A stretch of DNA of 64,000 nt from an uncultured Porphyromonadaceae bacterium (lineage in GTDB: Bacteria > Bacteroidota > Bacteroidia > Bacteroidales > Muribaculaceae). Positions 51,958 to 61,282 of this stretch are shown piece after piece. Both the position numbers and the translations under genes were made by a program. Under the pieces are notes generated by a model. It was not told the origin of the DNA. It saw only the letters and a list, made by a program, of their open reading frames with translations, and made no database searches. Where the stretch lies: contig URTA01000003.1 of the NCBI GenBank assembly GCA_900550645.1, forward strand, positions 33,583-97,582. The letters run 5' to 3'. Positions within the stretch are counted from its first letter, which is position 1. Each line of letters opens with the position of its first letter.

Positions 51958-53853
51958 TCAGGAAGTAAAGAGAGTATCAATGTAACGGTCGTCAATGACG
52001 GCGACTATGGGGTTGCCGTTTGGAGTGAAGCGCGTGTCGGGCAATGCGAACAGGCGGCTCACCAAGTGCTGCATCTCTGCCGGCGACAGCTTTTTGCCCC
52101 CGGTTATCGCCGTGGAGCGAGCCGTCACCAGTGCGACGCGCTGGAGCATGGTGTCGGTGGGCGTGCCCTCGTTGCCATAGTTGACAGAGTCGTCGCTCAC
52201 GGAATCAAGTATGCGCAATATCACGTCGCGAGGGTCTGCGTGCATGAGTTCGGAGGGGACAGCCTCGATACGCCAGTCATTGCCGCCAGCGTTGGACAGC
52301 TTGAAGCCTATGCGCGACAGCTCGTCCTCCACTCCTTCGAGGACAAGCTGCTGCGAGGGGTCGAGGCGGAGCATCTCGGGGAACAGCACCTGCTGCCCCA
52401 CGCCGGCTGAGCCGTGTGCCTTGGAGAGGTATTCCTCATACAGCACCTTGACGTGTGCGCGGTGTTGGTCTATTACCAGCAAGCCCTCGGGCGACGGCGT
52501 GACGATGTATTTGAGCGCATACTGTATGCACTGCGGAGCAGCGGCATCAGACGTTTCTTTGGCAGCAAACACAGCTTCGACAGAATCGTCGCCAGCAGAT
52601 GCCAAGCCCCGGTTGCGGTCAGAATCCTTTACATCGTTCATGAAATCAGCATAAAGGCGTTGCCATGAGCGGTCAACAGTTGTCCTGCGCTGCTGTCCGT
52701 GCGGCGACCACGGCGACCCGGACTTGCAGGAAGTATGCGCCGGCTTGAACGGATTGTACTGCGGGTCTACAGGGACTTGCGGCGCGGCGATGTAGTCGCC
52801 GTCATGCACTATGGCGGCTGGCAGCGGGTCGGAGGTGAAGTCTATCGAGGGGACAGCGGAGAACTTGCCGAGCGATGCATGGACTGCAGCAGAGAGAATG
52901 CGCCATATCTCGCTCTCGTTCTCAAACTTGATTTCGTTTTTCGTGGGGTGTATGTTGACATCTATCGTCGCGGGGTCAACCTCAAACTTGATGAAGTAGC
53001 ACGGCTGGGTGTCTGCTGCAATGAGTTTGTCGAAACAAGACAGAATGGCCTTGTGGAAATACGGGTGGCGCATATTCCGGCCGTTGACTATAAGGTATTG
53101 CAGGGGGTTTCGGCGGCGGGCGAACTCGGGGCGCGACACGAAACCTGAAATCTTGACCACCGAAGTATCTACATCTACGGGGAGAAGCTGCAGGTTAAGG
53201 TTGTTCTTCCAGATGTCGCCAATGCGCTGCTTGAACGAGCCTGGACGCAGGTCTACGCGCTTGTTGCCGGTGTCGATGCTTATATGCAGGTGGTTGTTGA
53301 CCAACGCCAGGCGTTCAAACTCACGCATAATGTTGGCCAGCTCCACGCTGTCGCTTTTGAGGAACTTGCGACGGGCCGGGAGGTTGCAGAATATGTTGCG
53401 CACCATGATATTTGCGCCACGGTCGCACACGCATGGCTCTTGGCTTTCGACCTTGGAGCAGTTGATTTTCAAGCAAGTGCCGAGGCGGTCATTCTCAGTG
53501 CGTGTGCGCAGTTCGACCTGTGAAATTGCGCATATCGAGGGCAGAGCCTCGCCACGGAAGCCCATTGTCGCGAGGGTGAACAAGTCGGCAGCAGCGGAGA
53601 TTTTCGACGTGGCGTGCCGCTCGAATGCCATGCGGGCATCAGTCTCGGTCATCCCCTTGCCGTTGTCCACCACCTGAATGAGCGTGCGCCCGGCATCTTT
53701 GATGAAAACGGCAATGTCAGTTGCACCGGCATCGACGGAGTTCTCCACGAGTTCCTTGATGACTGAAGCCGGCCGCTGTATCACCTCGCCGGCGGCAATC
53801 TGGTTGGCCACCGAGTCGGGGAGCAGATGAATTATGTCGCTGCTGTGTTCCAC
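51958..53853 (-). CDS. mutL: DNA mismatch repair protein MutL
   Basis: GHKL ATPase linking mismatch recognition to strand removal. 631 residues: IHLLPDSVANQIAAGEVIQR, ENSVDAGAT, DNGKGM and GFRGEALPSI form the ATP site. In the C-terminal dimerisation domain the usual DQHA(x2)E(x4)E is DQHRAHVKVLYEE, lacking the first metal-ligand Glu, and the CPHGRP motif is replaced by FTPNGNP, so nuclease activity is doubtful. It is 38 bp after the OstA-like gene. Confidence 0.96.
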   Translation of the reverse strand: MEHSSDIIHLLPDSVANQIAAGEVIQRPASVIKELVENSVDAGATDIAVFIKDAGRTLIQVVDNGKGMTETDARMAFERHATSKISAAADLFTLATMGFRGEALPSICAISQVELRTRTENDRLGTCLKINCSKVESQEPCVCDRGANIMVRNIFCNLPARRKFLKSDSVELANIMREFERLALVNNHLHISIDTGNKRVDLRPGSFKQRIGDIWKNNLNLQLLPVDVDTSVVKISGFVSRPEFARRRNPLQYLIVNGRNMRHPYFHKAILSCFDKLIAADTQPCYFIKFEVDPATIDVNIHPTKNEIKFENESEIWRILSAAVHASLGKFSAVPSIDFTSDPLPAAIVHDGDYIAAPQVPVDPQYNPFKPAHTSCKSGSPWSPHGQQRRTTVDRSWQRLYADFMNDVKDSDRNRGLASAGDDSVEAVFAAKETSDAAAPQCIQYALKYIVTPSPEGLLVIDQHRAHVKVLYEEYLSKAHGSAGVGQQVLFPEMLRLDPSQQLVLEGVEDELSRIGFKLSNAGGNDWRIEAVPSELMHADPRDVILRILDSVSDDSVNYGNEGTPTDTMLQRVALVTARSTAITGGKKLSPAEMQHLVSRLFALPDTRFTPNGNPIVAVIDDRYIDTLFTS

Positions 53854-53891
53854 TTGTTATCCTCCTGCGTATATAACGGCGTTGCGCCGCG

Positions 53892-55916
53892 TTATTGCCC
53901 GAAATATTCCTCGAGCGTGCCGGACTGGCTCTCCTCCTTCTTGAAATAGTCGATCATCTCGTCCGACACATCGCCGAGGTCATCGTCCCAAATCCAGCGG
54001 CCGTCATACCATTCACGCCGAGGGCGCAACACCTCCTGCCACTGGAAGCCCTGAAGGTACTTGTCGCCTTGCTTGACGATGAATATAGGCGTAACCGTGC
54101 CGTCAACGGTTGACCACATCTTGAGCTTCTCGAGCTCGCGGTCTGCCATATCAACGGTGAGATGTTCACTCTCGGCCTTTATAATCTTGTTGTAGGTAGA
54201 GTCCTTCTCCGCCGGGAGCAGCACCACCTCCACGTTGTCGTCCACAGTGAGATGCCGCAGCTGGTTGTCGCGGAAGGTGGCAAACATCGCCTTACCCTTC
54301 AACTGGTTATAGAAGTCTTCCGCCACGTTTTCTGCCACAAAGCCGTTCACCACTCGGGCATAGTCGGTTGTAGAGTCGTTGAAATGCACGGTGATGGAAT
54401 CGCCGCATACCTGACGGTTGTCGCTCCACACTATCGGCTTGCGCTTCAGGTAGAGGAGCGAGTCAAACTGCACGAGGTGCATCGTGTCGGCAATGGCCTG
54501 TATCTGCTGGTTGAAGAAGCGCGAGTGCTTGATGGCCTTTGCAACACAGAAGTCCTTGAGGATACTGTCACGTTGCAGTTCAGGCGTTTCCGCCACAAGG
54601 TTTCGACGAGGGGGCATGACAACAGATGTATCTCCCTGCTCAATCCGGCGGCGATATATCGCCTCTATCGAGTCTGCGCGGGCATCAAGAGTGCGCTGCT
54701 CTGCCAGAAGCGAGTCAAGCAACTGCTGCTGGCGCGGGGTATAGGGGGCTACGGTGCGCTGCTGCACTATCCATGTGTATATGCTGTCGGCACGCAGATA
54801 GTTGGTGTCCGGACGCGAATACTCCACCATCATCGGGTTGCCCGTGGCGAAAGCGGAGCGCGTCACCTCGTTGTATTCGCCGTAGTTGCTGATGAGGCGC
54901 ACCTTGTGTGCGGTGTCGTTCAGCACCATGGGGCGCGGCGCACGCGCCGGGTCGTCAAACATGTATGCACGGCTGGTGCGTGTAGCCTTGTCATAGATGA
55001 TGATGTCGCCGGTCAGCTTGGTGGCGTTGTTGTTGGAGTCTGTATGGGTAATAGTCGAGCGGCTCTCGAGACGAGCGTTGCCCGTCTGAGTGTTGTACGT
55101 GCCTCGCGAAGTCTCTATAGTGTCAGTTGCGCTGTATATGTCCGTGCGGCTCACAATCTGCGCCTCGTGCGTGGCAGTGTTGTAATAGAGGGTGTCCGTG
55201 AGGAGCTGGTTGCCGTTCTTCTTGCCGCGCAACACTACATTGCCGTAGAAGTCAGCTGTCTTGAGCGATGGGGAGTATTCGCCGTATCGTGACGTGAGGA
55301 CGTTCACATCGTCCTCGAGCCGACCGCCGCAGTCATACCAGCCACGGTCCATGGCAACGCTGTAGAAGAGCGAGTCGGAAGTAAGCGTGACACGGCGGTT
55401 CTGCACCTTTACCTGCTGCTGCGTAGGTCCATGGCGCAGCCGTGCCAGTTTCTGCATACCGTCATAGTACATACGGTCGGCATAGACGAACAGCGTGTCA
55501 CCGCTGGTCATCTTGACATGGCCGAAGGCGTTGAGCGAATTTAGCTCGCCATAATAGTACGCAGAGTCGCAGTACATGCGCATGTTCCCCTGGCGAAACA
55601 TCACGTCGCCACTCACTATCTGGCAACCGGGGTTCATCTCATTGTGGTACAGCGAGTCTGCACGCTCGAGGAAGACCTTGTTGGTGACATACCGATCCTG
55701 CGATGGCATCTCAGGAGCAATCTTGTGTGTAGGCTTCGGACGTGTGTATGTCTCTTTCTTCTCGGTCTTGGGCTTGGACTGCTGGCGGCGCGTGACGTTG
55801 GACTGCGCCCACGCCTGCTGCAAGAGGCTCACGAGGGAAAGGACGGCGACAGAAGCCACCATCCACAGTACACGCCGGGGATTGTGCCGGCAGAAGTCGC
55901 GGTTTCGCTCTTTCAT
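53892..55916 (-). CDS. OstA/LptA-like protein
   Basis: A 674-residue exported protein. An N-terminal hydrophobic segment (VLWMVASVAVLSLVSLLQQA) is followed by repeated OstA-like beta strands: GDVMFRQGNMRMYCDSAYYY, ALNAFGHVKM-type, YSPSLKTADFYGNVVLRG, TIETSRGTYNTQTGNARL. LptA-type domains carry LPS across the periplasm; this is much longer than LptA (about 180 residues) and typical of the OstA-like family of Bacteroidota. It is 19 bp after the SurA-like gene, in an outer-membrane biogenesis block. Confidence 0.88.
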   Translation of the reverse strand: MKERNRDFCRHNPRRVLWMVASVAVLSLVSLLQQAWAQSNVTRRQQSKPKTEKKETYTRPKPTHKIAPEMPSQDRYVTNKVFLERADSLYHNEMNPGCQIVSGDVMFRQGNMRMYCDSAYYYGELNSLNAFGHVKMTSGDTLFVYADRMYYDGMQKLARLRHGPTQQQVKVQNRRVTLTSDSLFYSVAMDRGWYDCGGRLEDDVNVLTSRYGEYSPSLKTADFYGNVVLRGKKNGNQLLTDTLYYNTATHEAQIVSRTDIYSATDTIETSRGTYNTQTGNARLESRSTITHTDSNNNATKLTGDIIIYDKATRTSRAYMFDDPARAPRPMVLNDTAHKVRLISNYGEYNEVTRSAFATGNPMMVEYSRPDTNYLRADSIYTWIVQQRTVAPYTPRQQQLLDSLLAEQRTLDARADSIEAIYRRRIEQGDTSVVMPPRRNLVAETPELQRDSILKDFCVAKAIKHSRFFNQQIQAIADTMHLVQFDSLLYLKRKPIVWSDNRQVCGDSITVHFNDSTTDYARVVNGFVAENVAEDFYNQLKGKAMFATFRDNQLRHLTVDDNVEVVLLPAEKDSTYNKIIKAESEHLTVDMADRELEKLKMWSTVDGTVTPIFIVKQGDKYLQGFQWQEVLRPRREWYDGRWIWDDDLGDVSDEMIDYFKKEESQSGTLEEYFGQ

Positions 55917-55935
55917 ACACTCATGCCCGTGCGGG

Positions 55936-57288
55936 TCATTTCACCCACCCCTTGTACTTGAAGTCACATTCGTTCCAGCCGTCCTCGATGCGGACGTATG
56001 TCGAGGCAATCTTCTTCTCGACCCAAGCGCGGATTATCTCGTCGGAAGCGTGTTCCGTAGCCATCTGCTTGAGCATGTTGTAGTCGTCAGACAGCGTGGC
56101 CTTGTGACCCTCGACACGCTCCTTGAGGCGGACTATCGCCACCACGTCGCGGTTGCTCTTCACATCCTTCATGATGAACGGCTCGGAGATGTCGCCAACG
56201 GCCATGTTCTCTACATGGTTAGCCACCTCAGACGGGAGGTCCTTCATCTCAAAGCGCGAGGAGCCGGTCTGCTGATTGACCATTATGCCCTTGTTGTTGC
56301 GCGAATCCTTGTCCTGGGAGATAAGACGTGCAGCCTCCTCGAAATGCGCAGGGGTAGTGAGGTGCGAACGCAGTGAGTCAAGGCGGGTCATGGCCTCGGT
56401 CAGATCCTTGGTGCTGACGTGCGGACGCAGCAGTATGTGGCGCACATTGACCTGCTCACCGCGCTTCTCAATGAGCTGAATGATATGGTATCCGTATTCG
56501 GTCTCAACGATACGCGACACCTTCTTGGGGTCATTCAGGCTGAACGCGACGTTAGAGAACTCTGGGACGAAGTCAGCGCGGTTGTGGAAGCCGAGTTCGC
56601 CGCCCTGCATTGCGGAGCCATCCTCACTGTACATGATAGCAAGCGTTGAGAACTCCGCCTCGCCTCGGTTTACACGGTCAGCGTAGTCACGCAGACGAGC
56701 CTTCACGTCGTCTATCTCCTGTTGCGGTATCACCGGGTTGATGCTGATGATCTGCACCTCAACCTGCATCGGCACAAAGGGGATGCTGTCCTCGGGGAGC
56801 TGGTCATAGTACTTGCGCACGTCATTTGGCGTGACCTTGAGGTCTTTGGTGAGGTTTGACTGTACTTGCTCGATGATGTAGTGAGTGCGCATTATTTCTA
56901 TTAGCTGCGTGCGCAGCGAGGCAATGGGCTTGTGGAAATACTCCTCCACCTTCTCGCGCGAGCCAAGGTTGTCCTCAAAAAACTTGATGCGCCGGTCTAC
57001 CTGCGCCGCCACCTGCGACTCGGGAGCCTCTATGGTGTCGAGTTTGGCCTGGTGCAAATAAAGTTTCTGAACAGCGAGTTCCTCGGGAATGACACAATAG
57101 GGGTCGCCGTCGATGGGCGTACCCTCCTGTTTCATCTGGGAGTACTGCTCCTCGATATCGGAGAGGAAAATGGCCTCGTCGCCTACAACCCACGCCACCT
57201 CGTCGATGACATTGCTTTTCGGTTTAGCAACAGCCACGAGCAGTCCCAACGCCAGCAGAGCCGGCAGTATTCTGTATGTCTTGTTCAC
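55936..57288 (-). CDS. SurA-type periplasmic peptidylprolyl isomerase
   Basis: Chaperone for outer-membrane proteins. 450 residues: signal peptide, SurA N-terminal domain (IDEVAWVVGDEAIFLSDIEE), and two parvulin domains; the first contains YSEDGSAMQGGELGFHNR and FSLNDPKKVSRIVETEYGYH, and the second RHILLRPHVSTK and DISEPFIMKD. Thirteen bases separate it from the preceding PPIase-like lipoprotein. Confidence 0.93.
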   Translation of the reverse strand: MNKTYRILPALLALGLLVAVAKPKSNVIDEVAWVVGDEAIFLSDIEEQYSQMKQEGTPIDGDPYCVIPEELAVQKLYLHQAKLDTIEAPESQVAAQVDRRIKFFEDNLGSREKVEEYFHKPIASLRTQLIEIMRTHYIIEQVQSNLTKDLKVTPNDVRKYYDQLPEDSIPFVPMQVEVQIISINPVIPQQEIDDVKARLRDYADRVNRGEAEFSTLAIMYSEDGSAMQGGELGFHNRADFVPEFSNVAFSLNDPKKVSRIVETEYGYHIIQLIEKRGEQVNVRHILLRPHVSTKDLTEAMTRLDSLRSHLTTPAHFEEAARLISQDKDSRNNKGIMVNQQTGSSRFEMKDLPSEVANHVENMAVGDISEPFIMKDVKSNRDVVAIVRLKERVEGHKATLSDDYNMLKQMATEHASDEIIRAWVEKKIASTYVRIEDGWNECDFKYKGWVK

Positions 57289-57301
57289 GTCTGTATCTGT
57301 T

Positions 57302-58222
57302 TTATTTCGTTTGATTTATGAGTTTATGCGTCTTGATGTCATACCCGGGAGTCGAGAGCAGACCTTTCTTGCGGGCATTCTCGGCAAAGGTCTCGAGCAG
57401 GCTGTGTCCGTACTGTTCACGCTGCGACTGCACAAGCGACTCGCGTATCAGCGGAGCGGCGAAATCATACGGCATACGCGAGCCAGATGGTATGGTTTCG
57501 GTGATGCGCAGCAGGTATGTCGAGTTGCGGTCGGAGGTTTCGAAGAACCGGTGTGCTGCAATGAACTTGTCTGCATCACCGAAACGGTATGGTATTTTGG
57601 CGGCAATCTCCTGCCAGTCCACCCATTTGTCCTTGAAATACTCATACTGTATCGCGCCTTTCAGCCCGTATTTCTCGATTTCGTCGATGCTTGCGGCAGA
57701 GGAGGAACGCACCCAGCGGCGCACGTCGTCAATACGGTCGGCATCCGTGGGCAGCTTGATATACACACCCTTGACCAGCGGGCATTCGAGCGTCATTTCG
57801 GCTGAATTGGCGTCATAGTATGCCTTTACCTGTTCCTCCGTCGCCTTGTCGCCGCGTGAGGACTTCATGCGTCGGATATATTCGTTTATGATGAGGCGGT
57901 TGCGGTAGTCGGCAGCCATGCGGTCGATACGGTCGATGTCAATGGCGTTCTCCTGCGCCACCTCTCGCAACAACATGTCCTGCAGCCAAGTGTCGACAAT
58001 GCCGGCAAACATCGCCGCGCTGTCCTCCGATGTCGTATTGCCTGGTATCCGCGACAGCACGTCTTGCAGTGTCAGCGTCGAGTCGCCAACCGTGACCAGC
58101 GGCATGTCCTTGCCGCCGGCCTCTGCATCGGCAGTGCGAGAGCAAGCAGCGGCAAACATCGCCGCCGTTGCCGCGATGAGTAGCCATAGCCCTGATGCTC
58201 TGCCGTTTATGCTGCCTTTCAT
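57302..58222 (-). CDS. PPIase-like lipoprotein (SurA-N related)
   Basis: A 306-residue protein with a lipoprotein-type signal (lipobox AAAC near residue 27) and a SurA-N-like helical region (LTLQDVLSRIPGNTTSEDSA, VDTWLQDMLLREVAQENAID), then a region resembling a degraded parvulin domain. The usual parvulin active residues are not clear. It lies between recQ (22 bp) and the SurA gene (13 bp), and probably assists the same pathway. Confidence 0.82.
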   Translation of the reverse strand: MKGSINGRASGLWLLIAATAAMFAAACSRTADAEAGGKDMPLVTVGDSTLTLQDVLSRIPGNTTSEDSAAMFAGIVDTWLQDMLLREVAQENAIDIDRIDRMAADYRNRLIINEYIRRMKSSRGDKATEEQVKAYYDANSAEMTLECPLVKGVYIKLPTDADRIDDVRRWVRSSSAASIDEIEKYGLKGAIQYEYFKDKWVDWQEIAAKIPYRFGDADKFIAAHRFFETSDRNSTYLLRITETIPSGSRMPYDFAAPLIRESLVQSQREQYGHSLLETFAENARKKGLLSTPGYDIKTHKLINQTK

Positions 58223-58244
58223 GTCTGCGCAGATTAAAATGTTG

Positions 58245-60431
58245 TCAGTTGCCCATCTCGGAAAGGAACTTTATGAGTACAAGCCGTATCTCATCTTCTG
58301 AATACTCGTCGCCGAACTCGACAAACACATCGTCAAGTTCATCCTCGTCGAGCTCGCGTATGTAGTCCATCATCTCCTGTTCCTGTTCCTCGTCGATGAA
58401 ATCCTTCAGCGCGTAGTTTATGTTGATTTTCATGCCCGATTTGACTATCGACTCGAGTTCGTCGATGAGTTCCTCCATCGTCAGGTTGTGGCCTCGGGCA
58501 AGCGCGTCGAGGTCAACCTTGCGGTCAATGCCCTGAATAATCTGGCTCTTGACGCGGCTGTTGACCGGTATGGTACGCACCACTATGTCCTCGGGACGCT
58601 CGATGTCGTTCTCCTCGACATGACGGCGTATCAGCTCGACAAACTCCTGGCCGTAGCGTTTCGCTTTGCCCACACCTACACCCGGGACGGCCTGGAGAGC
58701 CTCTATTGTGACGGGATATGTGGTCGCCATTGCCTCAAGAGCCGGGTCTTGGAATATTACGTATGGCTTGAGGTTGTTGCGCTTTGCCACCTTGCGGCGC
58801 AAGTCCTTGAGCATTGCAAACAGCTCCGGGTCTGCCACACACGCTTCGCCACCTCGTGCCGGAACATCGGAGGCGTCGGAAAAGTTGTTCTCCTCCACGA
58901 CCTTGAAAGACTTCGGACTGTCAAGGAAACGGTCGCCGGCAGGTGTTATGGAGACAGTGCCATAGTTCTCTATCTCTTTGGAGAGGTATCCGGCAATGAC
59001 GGCTTGCTGCACCACGGCAAGGACGAACTTCTCGTCTACCTCGGAGAGTGCACCGAAGTACTCGAGCTTGTCATGTCCGCAAGCGCGTATCTCATCAGTG
59101 CGGCGGCCTATCATAATGTTCACCAGATAGTCGATTTTGAATTTGTCACGAGCGGTACTCACGACCTGAAGCACCGCGTATAGTTCTTCTTTGGCTTCCA
59201 CTTGTTTCTTAGGATTAAGGCAGTTGTCGCAGTTGCCGCAGTTTTCCTCCGTGTATTCCTCGCCGAAATAGTGCAGCAATATCTTGCGGCGGCAGAGCGA
59301 CGATTCGGCGTAGTTGGCGGTTTCGGCAAGCAGCTGCCTGCCGATTTCCTGCTCGGAGGGGGATTTGGTCTGCATAAGCTTCTCGAGCTTCTGCAGGTCC
59401 TTGTGCGAGAAGTAGGCTATGCAGCGACCCTCGCCGCCGTCTCGCCCGGCACGCCCGGTCTCCTGGTAGTACCCCTCGAGGCTCTTGGGTATGTCATAGT
59501 GTATCACATAACGCACGTCGGGCTTGTCTATGCCCATGCCGAAGGCGATGGTCGCCACTATCACATCGATGTCCTCGTTGAGGAAAGCGTCCTGGTTGGC
59601 AGCGCGTGTCGCCGCGTCGAGGCCAGCGTGGTATGGCAGAGCCGATATGTCATTGATTTGCAGCGTCTCGGCCAATTCCTCAACCTTGCGGCGCGACAGG
59701 CAGTAGATGATGCCAGACTTCCCCTTGTTGTTCTTGATGAACCGGATTATGTCGGCGTTCACAGTCTGCGTCTTGTGGCGCACTTCATAATACAGGTTTG
59801 GGCGGTTGAAGCTCGATTTGAACACCTCCGCGCCGGTGATGCCGAGGTTGCGCTGTATGTCGTGCTGCACTTTCGGGGTTGCGGTGGCAGTCAGTGCTAT
59901 GACAGGACGGTTGCCTATCTCGTTGATTATAGGGCGCAGACGGCGGTACTCGGGGCGGAAGTCATGTCCCCACTCCGAGATGCAGTGAGCCTCGTCGATA
60001 GCATAGAACGATATGTCCACGCTCCGCAGAAAGTTGATGTTGTCCTCCTTGTTGAGCGATTCGGGGGCAACGTACAGCATCTTGGTGCGGCCCTCGCGTA
60101 TGTCACTCTTGACCTGTTCTATCGCAGCCCTGTTGAGCGACGAGTTTAGGAAATGCGCGATGCCGTTGGTCTCGCTGTACGAGCGCATTGCATCCACCTG
60201 GTTTTTCATCAACGCGATGAGCGGGGAAACAACAATGGCAGTGCCAGGCATCATCAGTGCCGGGAGCTGGTAGCACAGCGACTTGCCCCCACCCGTAGGC
60301 ATGAGGACAAACACATCGTTGCCAGCGAGCAGCGAATTGATGATGCTCTCCTGGTTGCCCTTGAAACTGTCAAAACCGAAATGGTATTTCAAGAGTTCCT
60401 TCAATGTCTTGGCCTGGGTCATTGTAGTCAT
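58245..60431 (-). CDS. recQ: ATP-dependent DNA helicase RecQ
   Basis: 3'-5' helicase for recombination and fork repair. 728 residues: motif I MPTGGGKSLCYQLPAL, motif II DEAHCISEWGHDFRPEY, motif VI YYQETGRAGRDG, a zinc-binding RQC domain with CGNCDNCLNP, and an HRDC domain near 540-620 (YPVTIEALQAVPGVGVGKAKRYG). An extra C-terminal ~80-residue tail rich in Glu/Asp is present. The ATG at 60431 or the one three codons later (60422) may be the start. First gene of the recQ-PPIase-surA-ostA-mutL run. Confidence 0.97.
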   Translation of the reverse strand: MTTMTQAKTLKELLKYHFGFDSFKGNQESIINSLLAGNDVFVLMPTGGGKSLCYQLPALMMPGTAIVVSPLIALMKNQVDAMRSYSETNGIAHFLNSSLNRAAIEQVKSDIREGRTKMLYVAPESLNKEDNINFLRSVDISFYAIDEAHCISEWGHDFRPEYRRLRPIINEIGNRPVIALTATATPKVQHDIQRNLGITGAEVFKSSFNRPNLYYEVRHKTQTVNADIIRFIKNNKGKSGIIYCLSRRKVEELAETLQINDISALPYHAGLDAATRAANQDAFLNEDIDVIVATIAFGMGIDKPDVRYVIHYDIPKSLEGYYQETGRAGRDGGEGRCIAYFSHKDLQKLEKLMQTKSPSEQEIGRQLLAETANYAESSLCRRKILLHYFGEEYTEENCGNCDNCLNPKKQVEAKEELYAVLQVVSTARDKFKIDYLVNIMIGRRTDEIRACGHDKLEYFGALSEVDEKFVLAVVQQAVIAGYLSKEIENYGTVSITPAGDRFLDSPKSFKVVEENNFSDASDVPARGGEACVADPELFAMLKDLRRKVAKRNNLKPYVIFQDPALEAMATTYPVTIEALQAVPGVGVGKAKRYGQEFVELIRRHVEENDIERPEDIVVRTIPVNSRVKSQIIQGIDRKVDLDALARGHNLTMEELIDELESIVKSGMKININYALKDFIDEEQEQEMMDYIRELDEDELDDVFVEFGDEYSEDEIRLVLIKFLSEMGN

Positions 60432-60460
60432 GTTGCGGCTCGTACCGTTTTAGTTATACA

Positions 60461-60468
60461 CAAAGTTA
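60461..60468 (-). promoter_or_regulatory. -7 element upstream of recQ
   Basis: TAACTTTG on the minus strand, 29 bp before the recQ ATG. The -33 region reads only TTTC, so it may be a weaker promoter. Confidence 0.5.
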
Positions 60469-60520
60469 GTCATTTATTCCGACATCTGAAACACCTGGCG
60501 GCAAAAATCGGCGCAACAGT

Positions 60521-61282
60521 TCACCACCATTGGCGACGGTAGATGAAACGTGCCAAGCCGAACAGGTAGCGGCGGAAGCCGGGGCGATAGGCCAACAGAC
60601 AGTCAAACCAGCCCAGGTGACGTGCAACGATGCGCACCACAAAGCCTACGAAAACCATGGCGAAAAGCGTACCCACTCCGATGATGTTCCACTTCCAGCA
60701 GCCGAAGAACAGAAAGCTCGCCGCTATGCCGAGTGCAACAAGCAGGATGTCAACAGCTATCTTGACTTTCGGAAACTCAATGCCGGTCACACGGCTTATC
60801 GCCACGGGGAAACCCTCGCCGGGCATGGTGACGCTGCCGCAGCGCACCTCCAGGGCGATGCCGATGCCCAGTATGGCGCATCCAGCCACCTGCGCCACGA
60901 ACTGCCACAGAAGTGTCTCGGGAGTCAGCCATGCCGTCAGAGCCATGTTCACGTCGAGCAGCGTCCCGAAGAGGAAGCCTATGACGAGCTGGAAGAGCTG
61001 CACCCACTCGAAACGGCGGCGCAGCACGCATATCTGCCCCAGGACAAGCACGGCGTTCATTATGTATGTGTACTGCCCTATCGTGAGTGCGGGCACGAGA
61101 CCGTCCTCGCCGGCAGTCTCAAACACGTACGGCAATACGCTGATGACGCTCGAGCCGAGCATCGAGCGCACGCACACCGCCACGCCGGCAGTCATGATCC
61201 AGAGAGAGATGAGCAGCAGCAGGTGCTGCCAGCAAAATGAGATTATACGTTCTTTTCGTTTCTGTTCATTAGTTTGTTTCAT
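60521..61282 (-). CDS. YczE/YitT-type membrane protein
   Basis: A 253-residue polytopic inner-membrane protein with about five hydrophobic helices (CWQHLLLLISLWIMTAGVAV, IGVGTLFAMVFVGFVVRIV) and the family-like GEGFPVAISRVTGIEFPKVKIAVD. Members are of unknown function. The ATG at 61282 is used; it overlaps the end of the preceding gene by 14 bases in another frame. Confidence 0.78.
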   Translation of the reverse strand: MKQTNEQKRKERIISFCWQHLLLLISLWIMTAGVAVCVRSMLGSSVISVLPYVFETAGEDGLVPALTIGQYTYIMNAVLVLGQICVLRRRFEWVQLFQLVIGFLFGTLLDVNMALTAWLTPETLLWQFVAQVAGCAILGIGIALEVRCGSVTMPGEGFPVAISRVTGIEFPKVKIAVDILLVALGIAASFLFFGCWKWNIIGVGTLFAMVFVGFVVRIVARHLGWFDCLLAYRPGFRRYLFGLARFIYRRQWW

